Origin: Micromonospora trifolii | GTDB taxonomy: Bacteria > Actinomycetota > Actinomycetes > Mycobacteriales > Micromonosporaceae | Direction: 5' to 3' | NCBI RefSeq assembly: GCF_022229005.1 | Contig: NZ_JAKKFD010000077.1 | Span: 17,229 to 81,228 of the forward strand | DNA length: 64,000 bases | In this document: one piece after another, positions 44,220 to 53,900 of the stretch | Layout of the letters: each line of letters opens with the position of its first letter | Position numbering within the stretch: the stretch's first letter is position 1 | The notes under the pieces: generated by a model | Told to the model about the DNA's origin: nothing | The model's database searches: none | The model's input: only the letters and a program-made list of their open reading frames with translations | Program-made: the position numbers and the translations under genes

Positions 44220-45071
44220 TCATCCGAGGATCTCCCGGAGATAGCGCAGGCCGTCCGTGGCGAGACGGTCCTGCGAGGGGGCCAATGGACGCCAGATCGC
44301 CGCGGCGGTGGCGATGGCGTCGTTCTCCGCCGTGAACGACTCGATGCAGATCGCGCCCTGGTAGCCGGTGTCCCGCAGGACGGCGAAGAAGCGGGGCCAG
44401 TCGAAGTGGTCAGCACCGGGAGCGCCCCGGTTGGTGCCGCTGACCTGCACGTGCTTGATGTGCCGGCCCGCGACGGCGAGAGCCGCGTAGGGGTCGGCCT
44501 CCTCGATGTTCATGTGGTAGGTATCGATCATGATGCCGACGTTCGGCGGGAGCCCGTCGATCAACTCGACCGTCTGCTCGATCGTGTTGACGACGCTCGT
44601 CTCGTAGCGGTTCAACGCCTCGACACCGATGCTCACGCCCACCTCGCCGGCCTGCTCGGCGACCGGCGCCAGGGCCCGCCGGAAATCCGCGTAGCAGGCC
44701 GCGCGAGCCGCCGGCGACATCCGCCAGGTACGGCCGACCGAGGCGTACGCGGGACCGCCGACGCATCCAGCGCCGACGGCCGCCGCGCTCGCCACGCAGC
44801 CCATGAGGTACGCCACCGTCGACTCGACGACCGCTGGTGGTGCGTCGACCAGTTCCCGCCCCGGCGGGGTGACCGCGCAGACTCCGGCGGCGACGAGGCC
44901 GTGCGCCGCCAACAGGTCCCGGGTCCGGATCGGGTCCCAGTCGCCGGGCTGCTCGATCGGCAACTCGACAGCGTCGAAGCCGAACGCGGCGATCCGCGGG
45001 ATCAGCTCGGCCAGGGCCTTGTCGTCGACCGGCGAGGCCCAGACCCAGGGGTTGACGCCGATGGCGTACAT
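44220..45071 (-). CDS. Sugar isomerase/epimerase (D-psicose/D-tagatose 3-epimerase-like)
   Basis: The 283-residue TIM-barrel protein has glutamates in I-G-V-E-A-L-N-R-Y-E-T (about residue 150) and C-I-E-S-F-T (about 244), plus D-T-Y-H-M-N and H-I-K-H-V-Q-V. These are the metal-binding residues of the ketohexose 3-epimerase group. It stands six bases after the sugar-binding protein gene, so it likely converts the imported sugar. Exact substrate not determined. Confidence 0.83.
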   Translation of the reverse strand: MYAIGVNPWVWASPVDDKALAELIPRIAAFGFDAVELPIEQPGDWDPIRTRDLLAAHGLVAAGVCAVTPPGRELVDAPPAVVESTVAYLMGCVASAAAVGAGCVGGPAYASVGRTWRMSPAARAACYADFRRALAPVAEQAGEVGVSIGVEALNRYETSVVNTIEQTVELIDGLPPNVGIMIDTYHMNIEEADPYAALAVAGRHIKHVQVSGTNRGAPGADHFDWPRFFAVLRDTGYQGAICIESFTAENDAIATAAAIWRPLAPSQDRLATDGLRYLREILG

Positions 45072-45077
45072 CGGACC

Positions 45078-46262
45078 CTACTTCCAGCGCTGCGGGTAAC
45101 CGGGCAGGTCGGTGCAGCCGCACATCGCGTAGTGCAGCGGCGGCATACCCGCGTCGAGGTACTGGTCCAGGTTGTCCTGGGTGACGGTCGGCTGCGGCAG
45201 CTTCCACGGGCTGGACACCTGCTGGCCGTCGAGGATCTGCAGCGCCGCGATGATCGGCGTACGCCACTGGTAGGTGGGGTAGGTCGGCGCGATCGCGGTG
45301 AGCTTCTTGTCCTTCCAGATCTTCAGGAAGTCGAGTTGGTCCTCACCGTTCATCGGCGGAACGGGCTTGCCCGCGTCCTGGAACGCCTCGACCGCCGCGA
45401 CGGCCACCGCTCCGGCGTCCATCCAGACCCCGTCGATGGTGCCGTACCGCTGGATGTAGTCGTCGACGATCTTCTTGGTCTTGGCCGGGTCACCATCGGT
45501 GAACTCGACACCGACGACGTCGACCTTCGCCTTGTCGAACGCCACCTTCGCCGCCGACCAGCGGGTCTCCAGGACGTCGACGCCGGGCAGGATCCGCAGA
45601 GCGAGGACCTTGCCGCCGGGCTTCATCTTCTGGCTGACGAACTCGGCCCCGACGTGGCCGAACCCGTAACCACCGATGGGGTTGATGAACGTCACCGGGC
45701 ACTTCGTGTTGACACCACGGTCGAAGACGACGACCGGCAGCCCGGCCTTGCACGCCGCCTCGACCGCCGGGGTGAGCGTGGCGGTGGTGTTCGGCGAGAC
45801 GATGAGCGCGTCGCAGCCCTTGCCGAGCAGATCGTTGATGTCCGCGATCTGCTTCTGGTCCTTGCCCTCGGCGTCGACGTGCACGAACTCCTTGATGCGG
45901 CTCTTCTGCGCCTCGACCTCGGCCTGCATGGTCTTGAACCCGACCTGCCGCCAGGGGTTGTTCAGGGCCGCGTTCGAGAAGCAGATCTTGTGGGGGCCGT
46001 TCTTCTTGAACTTGGCGGTGTCAACCATCGTCGGGTTGAGCACCTGCTCCCACGGCTTGTCGGCCGGGCCTGTCGGTGCCGCGTCGAGCAGCGCCAACTC
46101 GGCGTCGTAGTCGGCCTGCACGAAGAACTTCGACTGGTCCCCGGTGCCGGACCCAGTGGCGGCGGAGGCACTTCCCGACGGGCTCGCGGCCGGCTCGTCG
46201 GTGGCACAGGCGGCGAGGGACAGCAGGGTGACGGCGGCAATGGCCGCCATGGAACGTCGCAC
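45078..46262 (-). CDS. Sugar-binding lipoprotein, ribose-type (PBP1)
   Basis: The 394-residue protein has lipobox L-A-A-C at 16-19, a Ser/Ala/Gly-rich linker and a type I periplasmic-binding domain with I-V-S-P-N-T-T-A-T and V-V-F-D-R-G-V-N-T. Together with the next three genes it makes a ribose/xylose-type importer. Cysteines near the C-terminus (C-G-C-T) may form a disulfide. Confidence 0.87.
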   Translation of the reverse strand: MRRSMAAIAAVTLLSLAACATDEPAASPSGSASAATGSGTGDQSKFFVQADYDAELALLDAAPTGPADKPWEQVLNPTMVDTAKFKKNGPHKICFSNAALNNPWRQVGFKTMQAEVEAQKSRIKEFVHVDAEGKDQKQIADINDLLGKGCDALIVSPNTTATLTPAVEAACKAGLPVVVFDRGVNTKCPVTFINPIGGYGFGHVGAEFVSQKMKPGGKVLALRILPGVDVLETRWSAAKVAFDKAKVDVVGVEFTDGDPAKTKKIVDDYIQRYGTIDGVWMDAGAVAVAAVEAFQDAGKPVPPMNGEDQLDFLKIWKDKKLTAIAPTYPTYQWRTPIIAALQILDGQQVSSPWKLPQPTVTQDNLDQYLDAGMPPLHYAMCGCTDLPGYPQRWK

Positions 46263-46275
46263 TATGGTTTCCCCT

Positions 46276-47259
46276 TTATCTCGACGAAGAACGCGTTGCC
46301 GAGACCGCCACGGCGAGCAGGATGATGCCGCCCTGGACGGTCGACCTGAGGGCGCCGGAGACGCCGTAGAAATTCATGAGGGCGAACAGCAGTTCGAGGG
46401 TCAGCGCGCCGAGCATCGCCCCGACGACCGCGCCGCGACCCCCGCCGAGCGCCACCCCACCGAGGACGACAGCGGTGATCGCGCCGAACTCCAGGCCGGC
46501 ACCGGCCTGGAACGACACGCCGCTGTAGCCGCCCAGGAGGATCGCCGCCACCGCCGCCGCGAGCCCGCTGAGGATGAAGGCGAAGGTCCGGGTACGCCAG
46601 ACGCGGACGCCGCTCAGCTCCGCGGTGCGTGGGTTGTCGCCGACGGCGACCAGCGTCCGGCCGAAGTCGGAGCGCATCAGCAGCACGGCCGCGACCGCCA
46701 GGACCACAAGGACCAGCAGCGCGTACGGCACGCGGCCCAGCAGCGGCACGTCCTCGAAGGCCCGCCGGCCGAACCGCCGGAACTCCTCGGAGAGCCCACC
46801 CTTCGGGGCACCGTCGGACCACAGGTAGACCGCGCCGACGAGGATCAGGAACATGCCGAGGGTGGTGATGAACGACGGCACCCGCAGCCGTGTCGTGATC
46901 AGGCCGTTGACCAGCCCGACCAGCGCGCCGAAGGCGAGCAGGAGCAGCACCACCGGCCAGGTACGCGCCGGGTCGCTGTCGATCAGCCGGGCGGCGACCA
47001 CCACCTGGGCGGTGACCAGGGAACCGACCGAGAGGTCGAACTCACCGGACACGATCACGAAGTACTGGCCGGCGGCGAGCAGGATGATCGGCGCCGAACG
47101 ACCGAGGAAGGACATCAGCGACTGCGGGGCCAGGAAGTCGGGCTGCCGAATGCCGACGAGCACCAACAGCACCGCGAGGATCGCGAGGATCGGCAGGACG
47201 CCACCGGGACGCACCCGCGGCAGACGCAGCGGCAGGGAACGGGGCTGGACGGTCTGCAT
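46276..47259 (-). CDS. Ribose-type ABC transporter permease
   Basis: The 327-residue membrane protein has eight to ten hydrophobic segments, S-G-E-F-D-L-S-V-G-S near residue 70 and G-D-N-P-R-T-A-E-L-S-G-V, which are BPD_transp_2 signatures. ATG 47259 begins at the first N-terminal charged helix, two bases after the preceding permease's stop; the frame is open further upstream only by chance. Confidence 0.88.
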   Translation of the reverse strand: MQTVQPRSLPLRLPRVRPGGVLPILAILAVLLVLVGIRQPDFLAPQSLMSFLGRSAPIILLAAGQYFVIVSGEFDLSVGSLVTAQVVVAARLIDSDPARTWPVVLLLLAFGALVGLVNGLITTRLRVPSFITTLGMFLILVGAVYLWSDGAPKGGLSEEFRRFGRRAFEDVPLLGRVPYALLVLVVLAVAAVLLMRSDFGRTLVAVGDNPRTAELSGVRVWRTRTFAFILSGLAAAVAAILLGGYSGVSFQAGAGLEFGAITAVVLGGVALGGGRGAVVGAMLGALTLELLFALMNFYGVSGALRSTVQGGIILLAVAVSATRSSSR

Positions 47260-47261
47260 GG

Positions 47262-48233
47262 CTAGGCCGCCTTTCGCATGGCCCGGCGGGCGTAGACGGC
47301 GACCGCGGCGATGATGATGACGCCCCGGATCACCTGCTTGAAGAAGGCGTCGACCTCGAGCTGGTTGAAGATGGCGTCGATGCTGGCCAGCAGCAGCACC
47401 CCGCCGACAGTGCCGATGACGCCGCCGCGCCCACCGGCGAGGGCGGTACCCCCGATCACCACCGCGGCGATCGACTCCAGGTCGTAGAGGCCCTCGGTGC
47501 CGACGCGCGGGGCGCCCGAGCCGAGCCGACTGGCGAGGTAGATGCCGGCGAGCCCCGCGCACATCGAACACAGGACGTGGGCGGTGACGAGGACCCGGTC
47601 GTTGCGGACGCCGGAGAGCCGGGCCACCTCCGGATCCCCGCCGACGGCGACCAGATGGTGGCCGAAGCGGGTCCGCGAGAGCGCGAACCAGGCCGCCGCG
47701 GTGACCGCTATCAGCAGCAGGAACGACACCGGCACCGGACCGATGCGCTGGTAGCCGAGCGCCTGCACCAGCGAGGGTGCTGTGGTGCCGGCCGGGCCGT
47801 CGTACCCGTTGTCGAGGTAACCCTTGAGCAGCAGCCCGACGCCGAGGGTCGCGATGAACGCGTTGACCCGGAACCTGGTGACGAGGAGCCCGTTGAGCAA
47901 CCCGACGCCGGCGCTGACGACCAGCACCAGGCCGATCGCCGGCAGCACCGCGCCGTCGCTGCCGTTCATCGTCTCGGCCGCGACGAGGGTGCTGAGGCTG
48001 ATCACGTACGCCACCGAGAGGTCGAGCGAGCCCCCCAGGATGACAAGGGTCTGGCCCACAGCGACCAGGCCGAGGCCAGCGGCGACATGCAGCAGACTCA
48101 CTGTCGTGGACTGGTTGAAGAGCTGACCGCCGTCGAGCAGGACGACCAGCCAGCCGATCGTCAGGGTCAGGGTCAGGGCCACGAAGACGCCCGGTACGGA
48201 ACGCCGGGCCGGCAACAGCGACAGAGCGCTCAT
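47262..48233 (-). CDS. Ribose-type ABC transporter permease
   Basis: The 323-residue permease is paralogous to the following one (S-L-D-L-S-V-A-Y; G-G-D-P-E-V-A-R-L-S-G-V). Its ATG overlaps the ATPase stop (ATGA). Two different permeases point to a heterodimeric channel. Confidence 0.88.
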   Translation of the reverse strand: MSALSLLPARRSVPGVFVALTLTLTIGWLVVLLDGGQLFNQSTTVSLLHVAAGLGLVAVGQTLVILGGSLDLSVAYVISLSTLVAAETMNGSDGAVLPAIGLVLVVSAGVGLLNGLLVTRFRVNAFIATLGVGLLLKGYLDNGYDGPAGTTAPSLVQALGYQRIGPVPVSFLLLIAVTAAAWFALSRTRFGHHLVAVGGDPEVARLSGVRNDRVLVTAHVLCSMCAGLAGIYLASRLGSGAPRVGTEGLYDLESIAAVVIGGTALAGGRGGVIGTVGGVLLLASIDAIFNQLEVDAFFKQVIRGVIIIAAVAVYARRAMRKAA

Positions 48234-49741
48234 GCGGTGGTCTCCAGTGCGGTGCCGACCGCCAGCGCGACGACCTCCTCCTCGGTCGCCCCGGCGGGCA
48301 GTTCGCCCGCGACGTGGCCGTCCCGCATGACGACGATCCGGTCACTCATCCCCAGCAGCTCCGGTAGGTCGGACGAGATCATCAGCACGGCCGCGCCATC
48401 ACGGGCGAGGCGGCGGACAAGGTCGTGGATGGCTGACTTCGCGCCCACGTCGATGCCCCGGGTCGGCTCGTCGAAGAGCAGGATCCGCGGGTTGAGCGCA
48501 AGCCATCGGGCCAGCACGACCTTCTGCTGGTTGCCCCCGGACAGAAAGCGGATCTCCTGGTCGTCGCCGGCGCCGCGGATCTCCACGGCGGCCAGCAACT
48601 CGCGCACCCGGGCGGTTCTCGCCGGGCGGCCGGACCGGGCGGCGAAGACGGCCCGGCTGGCGAGCAGCGCGTTGTCCAGCACCGACTGCCGGGGGACGAT
48701 CCCCTCGCCCTTACGGTCCTCGGTGACGTAGGCGATGCCGGCGCGCATCGCGGTGCGGGGCGAGCGCAGTCGGACCGGCCGGTCGTCGAGCGTGACGTCG
48801 CCGGTCGTGAACGGCGACACCCCGAAGATCGCACGGGCCAGCGCCGAGCGCCCGGAGCCCTGGAGGCCGCCGATGCCGAGCACCTCGCCGGCGCGCAACT
48901 GGAGGTTGACGTCCCGCAGCTTCCGGTTTCCGGCGTCGCGAAGGTTGAGCCGCACCGGGCCCCGGTCCTCGGGGGCGGCCCGATCGGGGTAGTAGCTGGA
49001 CAGCTCCCGGCCGACCATGTGGCGCACCAACTCGTCGGCGGTCGTGCTCTCGGTGTCCACTGTGGTGACCCGCCGGCCGTCCTTGAGCACTGTGATCCGA
49101 CTCGACAGGTCGAAGACCTCGGCGAGCCGGTGTGAGACGTACAGCAGCCCGATGCCCCGCTCCTGGAGCCGGCGCACCAGCCCGTAGAGCAACTCGACCT
49201 CGTGGTCGGCCAGGGCAGCGGTCGGCTCGTCCATGATGAGCAGCCGCGCGTCCAGGGCGAGCGCCTTGGCGATCTCGACGACCTGCTGCTGCGCGACGCC
49301 CAACTGCCCCACCCGGGCGTCGGCCGGCAACGTCGTCTCACCGATCGAGGCGAGCAGCCGCGTGGTGCGCTCGACCATCCCCCGACGATCGACGAGCCCG
49401 CGCCGGACCGGCTCGTGCCCCAGGTAGACGTTCTCGGCGACGGTGCGCTCCGGGAGGAGGTTGAACTCCTGGTGGATGATGCCGATGCCGGCCCGCTGCG
49501 CGTCGCGCGGGCCACGGAACGTACGCGTCGCACCGGCGAACTCGACAGTGCCCCCGTCCGGGGCGTACCCGCCCGAGACGATCTTCATGAGGGTCGACTT
49601 CCCGGCGCCGTTCTCACCGACCACGGCGTGCACCTCGCCCGGTGCGACATCGAGGTCGACGTCGTCGAGGACGCGGACTCCAAGGAACGACTTGCCGATG
49701 CCCCGAAGGGTGAGAAGCGGCGTCGGCGGCGGATCTGACAT
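48230..49741 (-). CDS. Sugar ABC transporter ATPase with two nucleotide-binding domains
   Basis: The 503-residue protein has two ATPase halves. The first carries Walker A G-E-N-G-A-G-K-S-T and M-D-E-P-T-A-A-L. The second has a degenerate P-loop G-L-Q-G-S-G-R-S-A but an intact L-S-G-G-N-Q-Q-K and F-D-E-P-T-R-G-I-D. This is the RbsA/XylG layout, energising uptake of pentoses or hexoses. ATG 49741 is chosen over a GTG 15 bases upstream because TGAGGG gives a ribosome-binding site at normal distance. Confidence 0.9.
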   Translation of the reverse strand: MSDPPPTPLLTLRGIGKSFLGVRVLDDVDLDVAPGEVHAVVGENGAGKSTLMKIVSGGYAPDGGTVEFAGATRTFRGPRDAQRAGIGIIHQEFNLLPERTVAENVYLGHEPVRRGLVDRRGMVERTTRLLASIGETTLPADARVGQLGVAQQQVVEIAKALALDARLLIMDEPTAALADHEVELLYGLVRRLQERGIGLLYVSHRLAEVFDLSSRITVLKDGRRVTTVDTESTTADELVRHMVGRELSSYYPDRAAPEDRGPVRLNLRDAGNRKLRDVNLQLRAGEVLGIGGLQGSGRSALARAIFGVSPFTTGDVTLDDRPVRLRSPRTAMRAGIAYVTEDRKGEGIVPRQSVLDNALLASRAVFAARSGRPARTARVRELLAAVEIRGAGDDQEIRFLSGGNQQKVVLARWLALNPRILLFDEPTRGIDVGAKSAIHDLVRRLARDGAAVLMISSDLPELLGMSDRIVVMRDGHVAGELPAGATEEEVVALAVGTALETTA

Positions 49742-50260
49742 CCCGAAAGCCCTCACAGACAGTAGTCATCGACATGATTAAATGCCACACTACGGCGGCT
49801 TCGAGGCGCCGAACAACAAGCTTTCGTGCCAACAACGTGGACTTACGTTCTTGCGGCGCAAACATTTCCTTGACACCGACGAAACATCACACGTATGAAG
49901 ATAGATGTTTGGATGCGGGTCCGCAATCCTCGATCAAGCCCGACTGCCAGGCTGGGCGGCGATCGGCAGGCGGTGCCGCATCAAGGGGGCCGAGCGCGAC
50001 CGCCGTCCACCGGGCAGGACGTCGGACGTTACTTCGTGCATTGACAGTCTTCGATCTCTAGCTCATCCTGACCTCGTGGACCACGGGACGAGAACCACAG
50101 CCACCATCACGCTGTGTGACGTTCCGCAGGTCTGACTGCCGTTGCGGCGAACGGCATGAGGACAGACCAGCGCGCCCGTGTCCCTCGCGTGTCCAGGTCA
50201 ACCTGACGCGTCGTGGGACCCATGGTCGCAATCCCTACGCCCGCCCAACTAGGAGACGGC
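49742..50260. other. 519-bp divergent control region with AT-rich patch
   Basis: No gene is seen. It holds promoters for the sugar ABC operon and the large dehydrogenase. An inverted repeat AAACATC...GATGTTT (49882-49888 and 49904-49910) lies downstream of TTGACA (49870-49875). The stretch 49770-49915 is markedly less GC-rich than its surroundings. An AGGAGA ribosome-binding site occurs at 50251. Confidence 0.5.
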
Positions 50261-53200
50261 ATGCGTCGTAACACATTGCTCATCTCAGTGATCGCCGGCC
50301 TGTTGCTGGCGCTCGGACTCGCTCCACCCGCGTCGGCCGCCCCGGCCTTCCGCGCCCTGGTGTTCAGCAAGACCACCGGCTACCGGCACGACTCGATCCC
50401 CGCCGGGATCTCCATGCTCCAGCAGCAGGCCGCGGCGAACAACTTCGAGATGGTGGCGACCGAGGACTCGAGCGTCTTCACCGCCGCCAACCTGGCGACC
50501 TTCGACGTGATCGTCATGCTCCAGACCTCCGGCATGGTCTGGACCTCGGCGGCGCAGCGCCAAGCGGTGGAGGGCTACCTCGCCAGCGGCAAGGGCATCG
50601 TCGCCATCCACAACGCCACCGACATGGGCATCGAGTCCGAGTACCCGTGGTGGGACCAGACCATCAACGGCGGCGCCCACATGCCCGAGCACTCCCCCGG
50701 CGTGCTGCCCGGCACCGCGATCGTCGCCGACAAGAAACACCCGTCGACGGTCTCTCTGCCGGATCGGTGGAACCGCAGCGAGGAGTGGTACAACTTCGAC
50801 ACCAACCCGCGCGGCAAGGTGCACGTCCTGGTGACCGCCGACGAGCGCACCTACAACCCGGGCTCCCGGGCGATGGGCCCGGACCACCCGATCTCCTGGT
50901 GTCGCGACACCAGCGGCGGGCGGGTGTGGGCCACCGCGATGGGCCACGCGATCGCCTCCTACAGCGAGACGAACTTCCAGAACCACGTCCTCGGCGGCAT
51001 CAAGTGGGCCGCCGGAAACGCTGCCGGCGACTGCGGCGGCACCGTCTGGGGCAACTTCGAGAAGCGCACCCTGGACGACAACACCGTCGACCCGATGGCG
51101 ATGGCCGTGGCCCCGGACGGGCGCGTGTTCTACGCCCAGCGCGGCGGGCAGCTGAAGGTCTTCAAGCCCTCCACGAACAGCACTGTGACCGCCGGCACGC
51201 TGAGCGTCTACACCGGCGGTGAGGACGGCCTCACCGGCATGGCGTTGGACCCCAACTTCGCCACCAACGGGTACGTGTACCTGTACCACTCGCCGGCGAG
51301 CAGCTCGACCGACGTCAACCGGGTCTCCCGCTTCACAATGAGCGGCGACACGCTGAACACGTCCAGCGGCGTGACGATCATCGACATCCCGGCGTACCGG
51401 GACCGGACCTTCCCGGAGCCCGGCCACACCGGCGGCTACATCGAGTTCGGTCCGGACGGCAACCTCTACATCGGCACCGGCGACGACACGCCCCCGAACC
51501 TCGACCCCAACTGGCAGGGCTACGCCCCGCTGGACTGGCGCTCGGGCAAGTCCAACCTGGACGCCGCCCGGACCGCGGGCAACACGAACGACCTGCGCGG
51601 CAAGCTGCTGCGTATCCGCCCCGGAGCCAGCGGCAGCTACACCATCCCGTCCGGCAACCTCTACCCCCAGGGCACGGCGCAGACCAAGCCGGAAATCTAC
51701 GCGATGGGCTTCCGCAACCCGTTCCGCTTCTCGATCGACGCGGCCACCGGCTGGGTCTACCTGGCCGACTACGGCCCGGACCGCAACCCGCCCACCACCA
51801 ACCGTGGCCCGGAGGGCCTGGTCGAGCTGAACGTGATCAAGACGCCCGGCAACTACGGCTGGCCGTTCTGCCACGGCAACAACCAGCCCTACGCGCCGTT
51901 CAACCCCGACACCGGCGTCGTCGGCTCGAAGTTCAACTGCTCCGCGCCGGTCAACAACTCGCCCAACAACACCGGGTTGACCAGCCTGAAGCCGGTCGTC
52001 ATGCCGAACATCTGGTATGGCTACCCCGCCTCGACGACCTTCCCGGAGCTGGGCTCCGGCGGCTCCGCGCCGATGGGCGGCCCGGTCTACCGGTACGACG
52101 CATCGAACCCGTCCGCCACGAAGTTCCCGCCGTACTACGACGGGGTGCACTTCTTCTACGAGTGGTCGCGCAGCTACATCAAGGAGGTGCACTTCGACTC
52201 CTCCACCGCGGTGACCCGCACCAACCCGTTCCTGCCCGGTGGCGGGTTCAACAAGCCGATGGACATGGAGTTCGGCAAGGACGGCTCGCTCTACCTGCTG
52301 GAGTGGGGCACCAACTTCGGTGGCGGCAACAGCGACTCCGGGCTCTACCGGATCGACTACATCCAGGGCGGCCGGTCCCCGATCGTCAAGGCCACCGGCA
52401 CACCCACCAGCGGCACCTCGCCGCTCACCGTCCAGTTCAGCAGCGCGGGCACGTCCGACCCGGACGGCAACACGCTGAGCTACCTGTGGACGTTCGGCGA
52501 CGGCACCACCTCGACGGCGGCCAACCCGTCGAAGACGTACACCTCCAACGGCAACTACACGGCCCAGTTGAAGGTCACCGACAGCACCGGTAAGACCGGC
52601 TTCGCCAACGTCCCGATCACCGTCGGCAACAGCGCCCCGGTGGTCACCATCACCACACCGGGCAACGGAGGCATGCTGACCTTCGGCGACAAGGTGTCGT
52701 ACCAGATCACCGTGACCGATCCGGACGGCGGCACTGTCGACTGTTCGAAGGTCATCCTCAACCCGGCACTGGGTCACGACGACCACGCTCACGAGACCAC
52801 TGAGTACCCGGGCTGCTCGGGCACCATCTCCACCGACCTGCTCGGTGGGCACCCGGATGGCGCCAACCTGTTCTACGTGCTGAACGCGCGGTACACCGAC
52901 AACGGCGGCTCGGGAGGCGGGTCCCCGCTCACCGGCACCGCGCAGGCGATCCTGCAACCGAAGCACAAGCAGTCCGAGTACTTCAGCAGCCAGTCCGGCA
53001 TCCGGGTCGTCGACCAGGCCGCCGCGGAGAGCACCAAGCGCATCGGTGACATCTCCACCAACGACTGGATCGCGTTCAGCCCGATGAACCTGTCGGGCAT
53101 TTCGACAGTCAGCTACCGGGTGTCGTCGCCTTCCGGTGGCGGTTCGATCGAGCTGCGCGCCGGCTCGCCGACCGGCACCCTGCTGGCCACCACCACGGTG

Positions 53201-53809
53201 CCCAGTACGGGCGGCTGGGACAACTACCAGTCCACGACTCCGGTGAGCGTCGCCGCGCTCAGCGGGACACAGACGCTCTACATGGTGTTCAAGAACAGCA
53301 GCAACTCGTTCGATCTGGACTCGCACACCTTCGGCGGCAACGGCGTCGGAACACCCGGCACCGGCACCGGCGGTGGCCTGGCGGGCAAGACCTACACCGT
53401 CACGGCGCAGCACAGCAACAAGCTGATGGACGTCAGCGGTGTCTCCACCGCCGACGGCGCCCAGATCACCCAGTGGGCGAACACCGGTGCCAACAACCAG
53501 AGGTGGCAGGCGGTCGACGCCGGCAGCGGCGCGGTCTACCTGAAGGCGGTGCACAGCGGCAAGTGCGTCGAGGTGGTCGGCAGTTCCACGGCTGCGGGTG
53601 CCTTCCTCCAGCAGGCCACCTGCAACAACGGCAACCAGCAGAAGTTCACCGCCACCGCGACGGGAACCTCCGGCGTGTACACGGTGCGCAACGTGCTGAG
53701 CGGGCTCTGCGTGGACGTCAACGGTGCCGCCACCACCGACGGCGCCCGACTGTTGCAGTGGACCTGCCACAGCGCCGCCAACCAGCAGTGGCGGTTCACC
53801 GCAGTGTGA
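50261..53809 (+). CDS. Large secreted ThuA / PQQ-type sugar dehydrogenase / PKD / CBM6 / ricin protein
   Basis: The 1182-residue protein has a signal peptide (1-27), a ThuA-like glutamine-amidotransferase-fold domain (about 30-255), a six-bladed propeller of the soluble glucose/sorbosone dehydrogenase family (about 280-700; E-P-G-H-T-G-G, M-G-F-R-N-P-F-R), a PKD domain (about 705-790), a second beta domain, a CBM6-like module (about 900-1030) and a ricin-type trefoil (about 1045-1182). It likely oxidises sugars of bound polysaccharide outside the cell; PQQ use is by family. AGGAGA precedes the ATG. It is divergent from the sugar ABC operon. Confidence 0.88.
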   Translation: MRRNTLLISVIAGLLLALGLAPPASAAPAFRALVFSKTTGYRHDSIPAGISMLQQQAAANNFEMVATEDSSVFTAANLATFDVIVMLQTSGMVWTSAAQRQAVEGYLASGKGIVAIHNATDMGIESEYPWWDQTINGGAHMPEHSPGVLPGTAIVADKKHPSTVSLPDRWNRSEEWYNFDTNPRGKVHVLVTADERTYNPGSRAMGPDHPISWCRDTSGGRVWATAMGHAIASYSETNFQNHVLGGIKWAAGNAAGDCGGTVWGNFEKRTLDDNTVDPMAMAVAPDGRVFYAQRGGQLKVFKPSTNSTVTAGTLSVYTGGEDGLTGMALDPNFATNGYVYLYHSPASSSTDVNRVSRFTMSGDTLNTSSGVTIIDIPAYRDRTFPEPGHTGGYIEFGPDGNLYIGTGDDTPPNLDPNWQGYAPLDWRSGKSNLDAARTAGNTNDLRGKLLRIRPGASGSYTIPSGNLYPQGTAQTKPEIYAMGFRNPFRFSIDAATGWVYLADYGPDRNPPTTNRGPEGLVELNVIKTPGNYGWPFCHGNNQPYAPFNPDTGVVGSKFNCSAPVNNSPNNTGLTSLKPVVMPNIWYGYPASTTFPELGSGGSAPMGGPVYRYDASNPSATKFPPYYDGVHFFYEWSRSYIKEVHFDSSTAVTRTNPFLPGGGFNKPMDMEFGKDGSLYLLEWGTNFGGGNSDSGLYRIDYIQGGRSPIVKATGTPTSGTSPLTVQFSSAGTSDPDGNTLSYLWTFGDGTTSTAANPSKTYTSNGNYTAQLKVTDSTGKTGFANVPITVGNSAPVVTITTPGNGGMLTFGDKVSYQITVTDPDGGTVDCSKVILNPALGHDDHAHETTEYPGCSGTISTDLLGGHPDGANLFYVLNARYTDNGGSGGGSPLTGTAQAILQPKHKQSEYFSSQSGIRVVDQAAAESTKRIGDISTNDWIAFSPMNLSGISTVSYRVSSPSGGGSIELRAGSPTGTLLATTTVPSTGGWDNYQSTTPVSVAALSGTQTLYMVFKNSSNSFDLDSHTFGGNGVGTPGTGTGGGLAGKTYTVTAQHSNKLMDVSGVSTADGAQITQWANTGANNQRWQAVDAGSGAVYLKAVHSGKCVEVVGSSTAAGAFLQQATCNNGNQQKFTATATGTSGVYTVRNVLSGLCVDVNGAATTDGARLLQWTCHSAANQQWRFTAV

Positions 53810-53835
53810 CCCGGCGGCTGTAGCGGTAAACAACT

Positions 53836-53892
53836 GACGTCCCGGTCGGGACCGGTATCCGAGCAAACGGAGCCGGTCCCGACCGGGACGTC
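53836..53892. terminator. Long terminator hairpin between convergent genes
   Basis: A perfect 20-bp stem (53836-53855 with 53873-53892) and a 17-base loop follow the large dehydrogenase gene and precede the aldo-keto reductase stop. Confidence 0.85.
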
Positions 53893-53900
53893 GTCGTCGA

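Noticed and set aside
50285..53866. A 1193-residue open frame on the minus strand opposite the large dehydrogenase
   Set aside because: It is the expected antisense shadow in high-GC DNA: Arg/Gly/Ala/Val-rich, no domain, no ribosome-binding site, while the plus strand shows clear domains.
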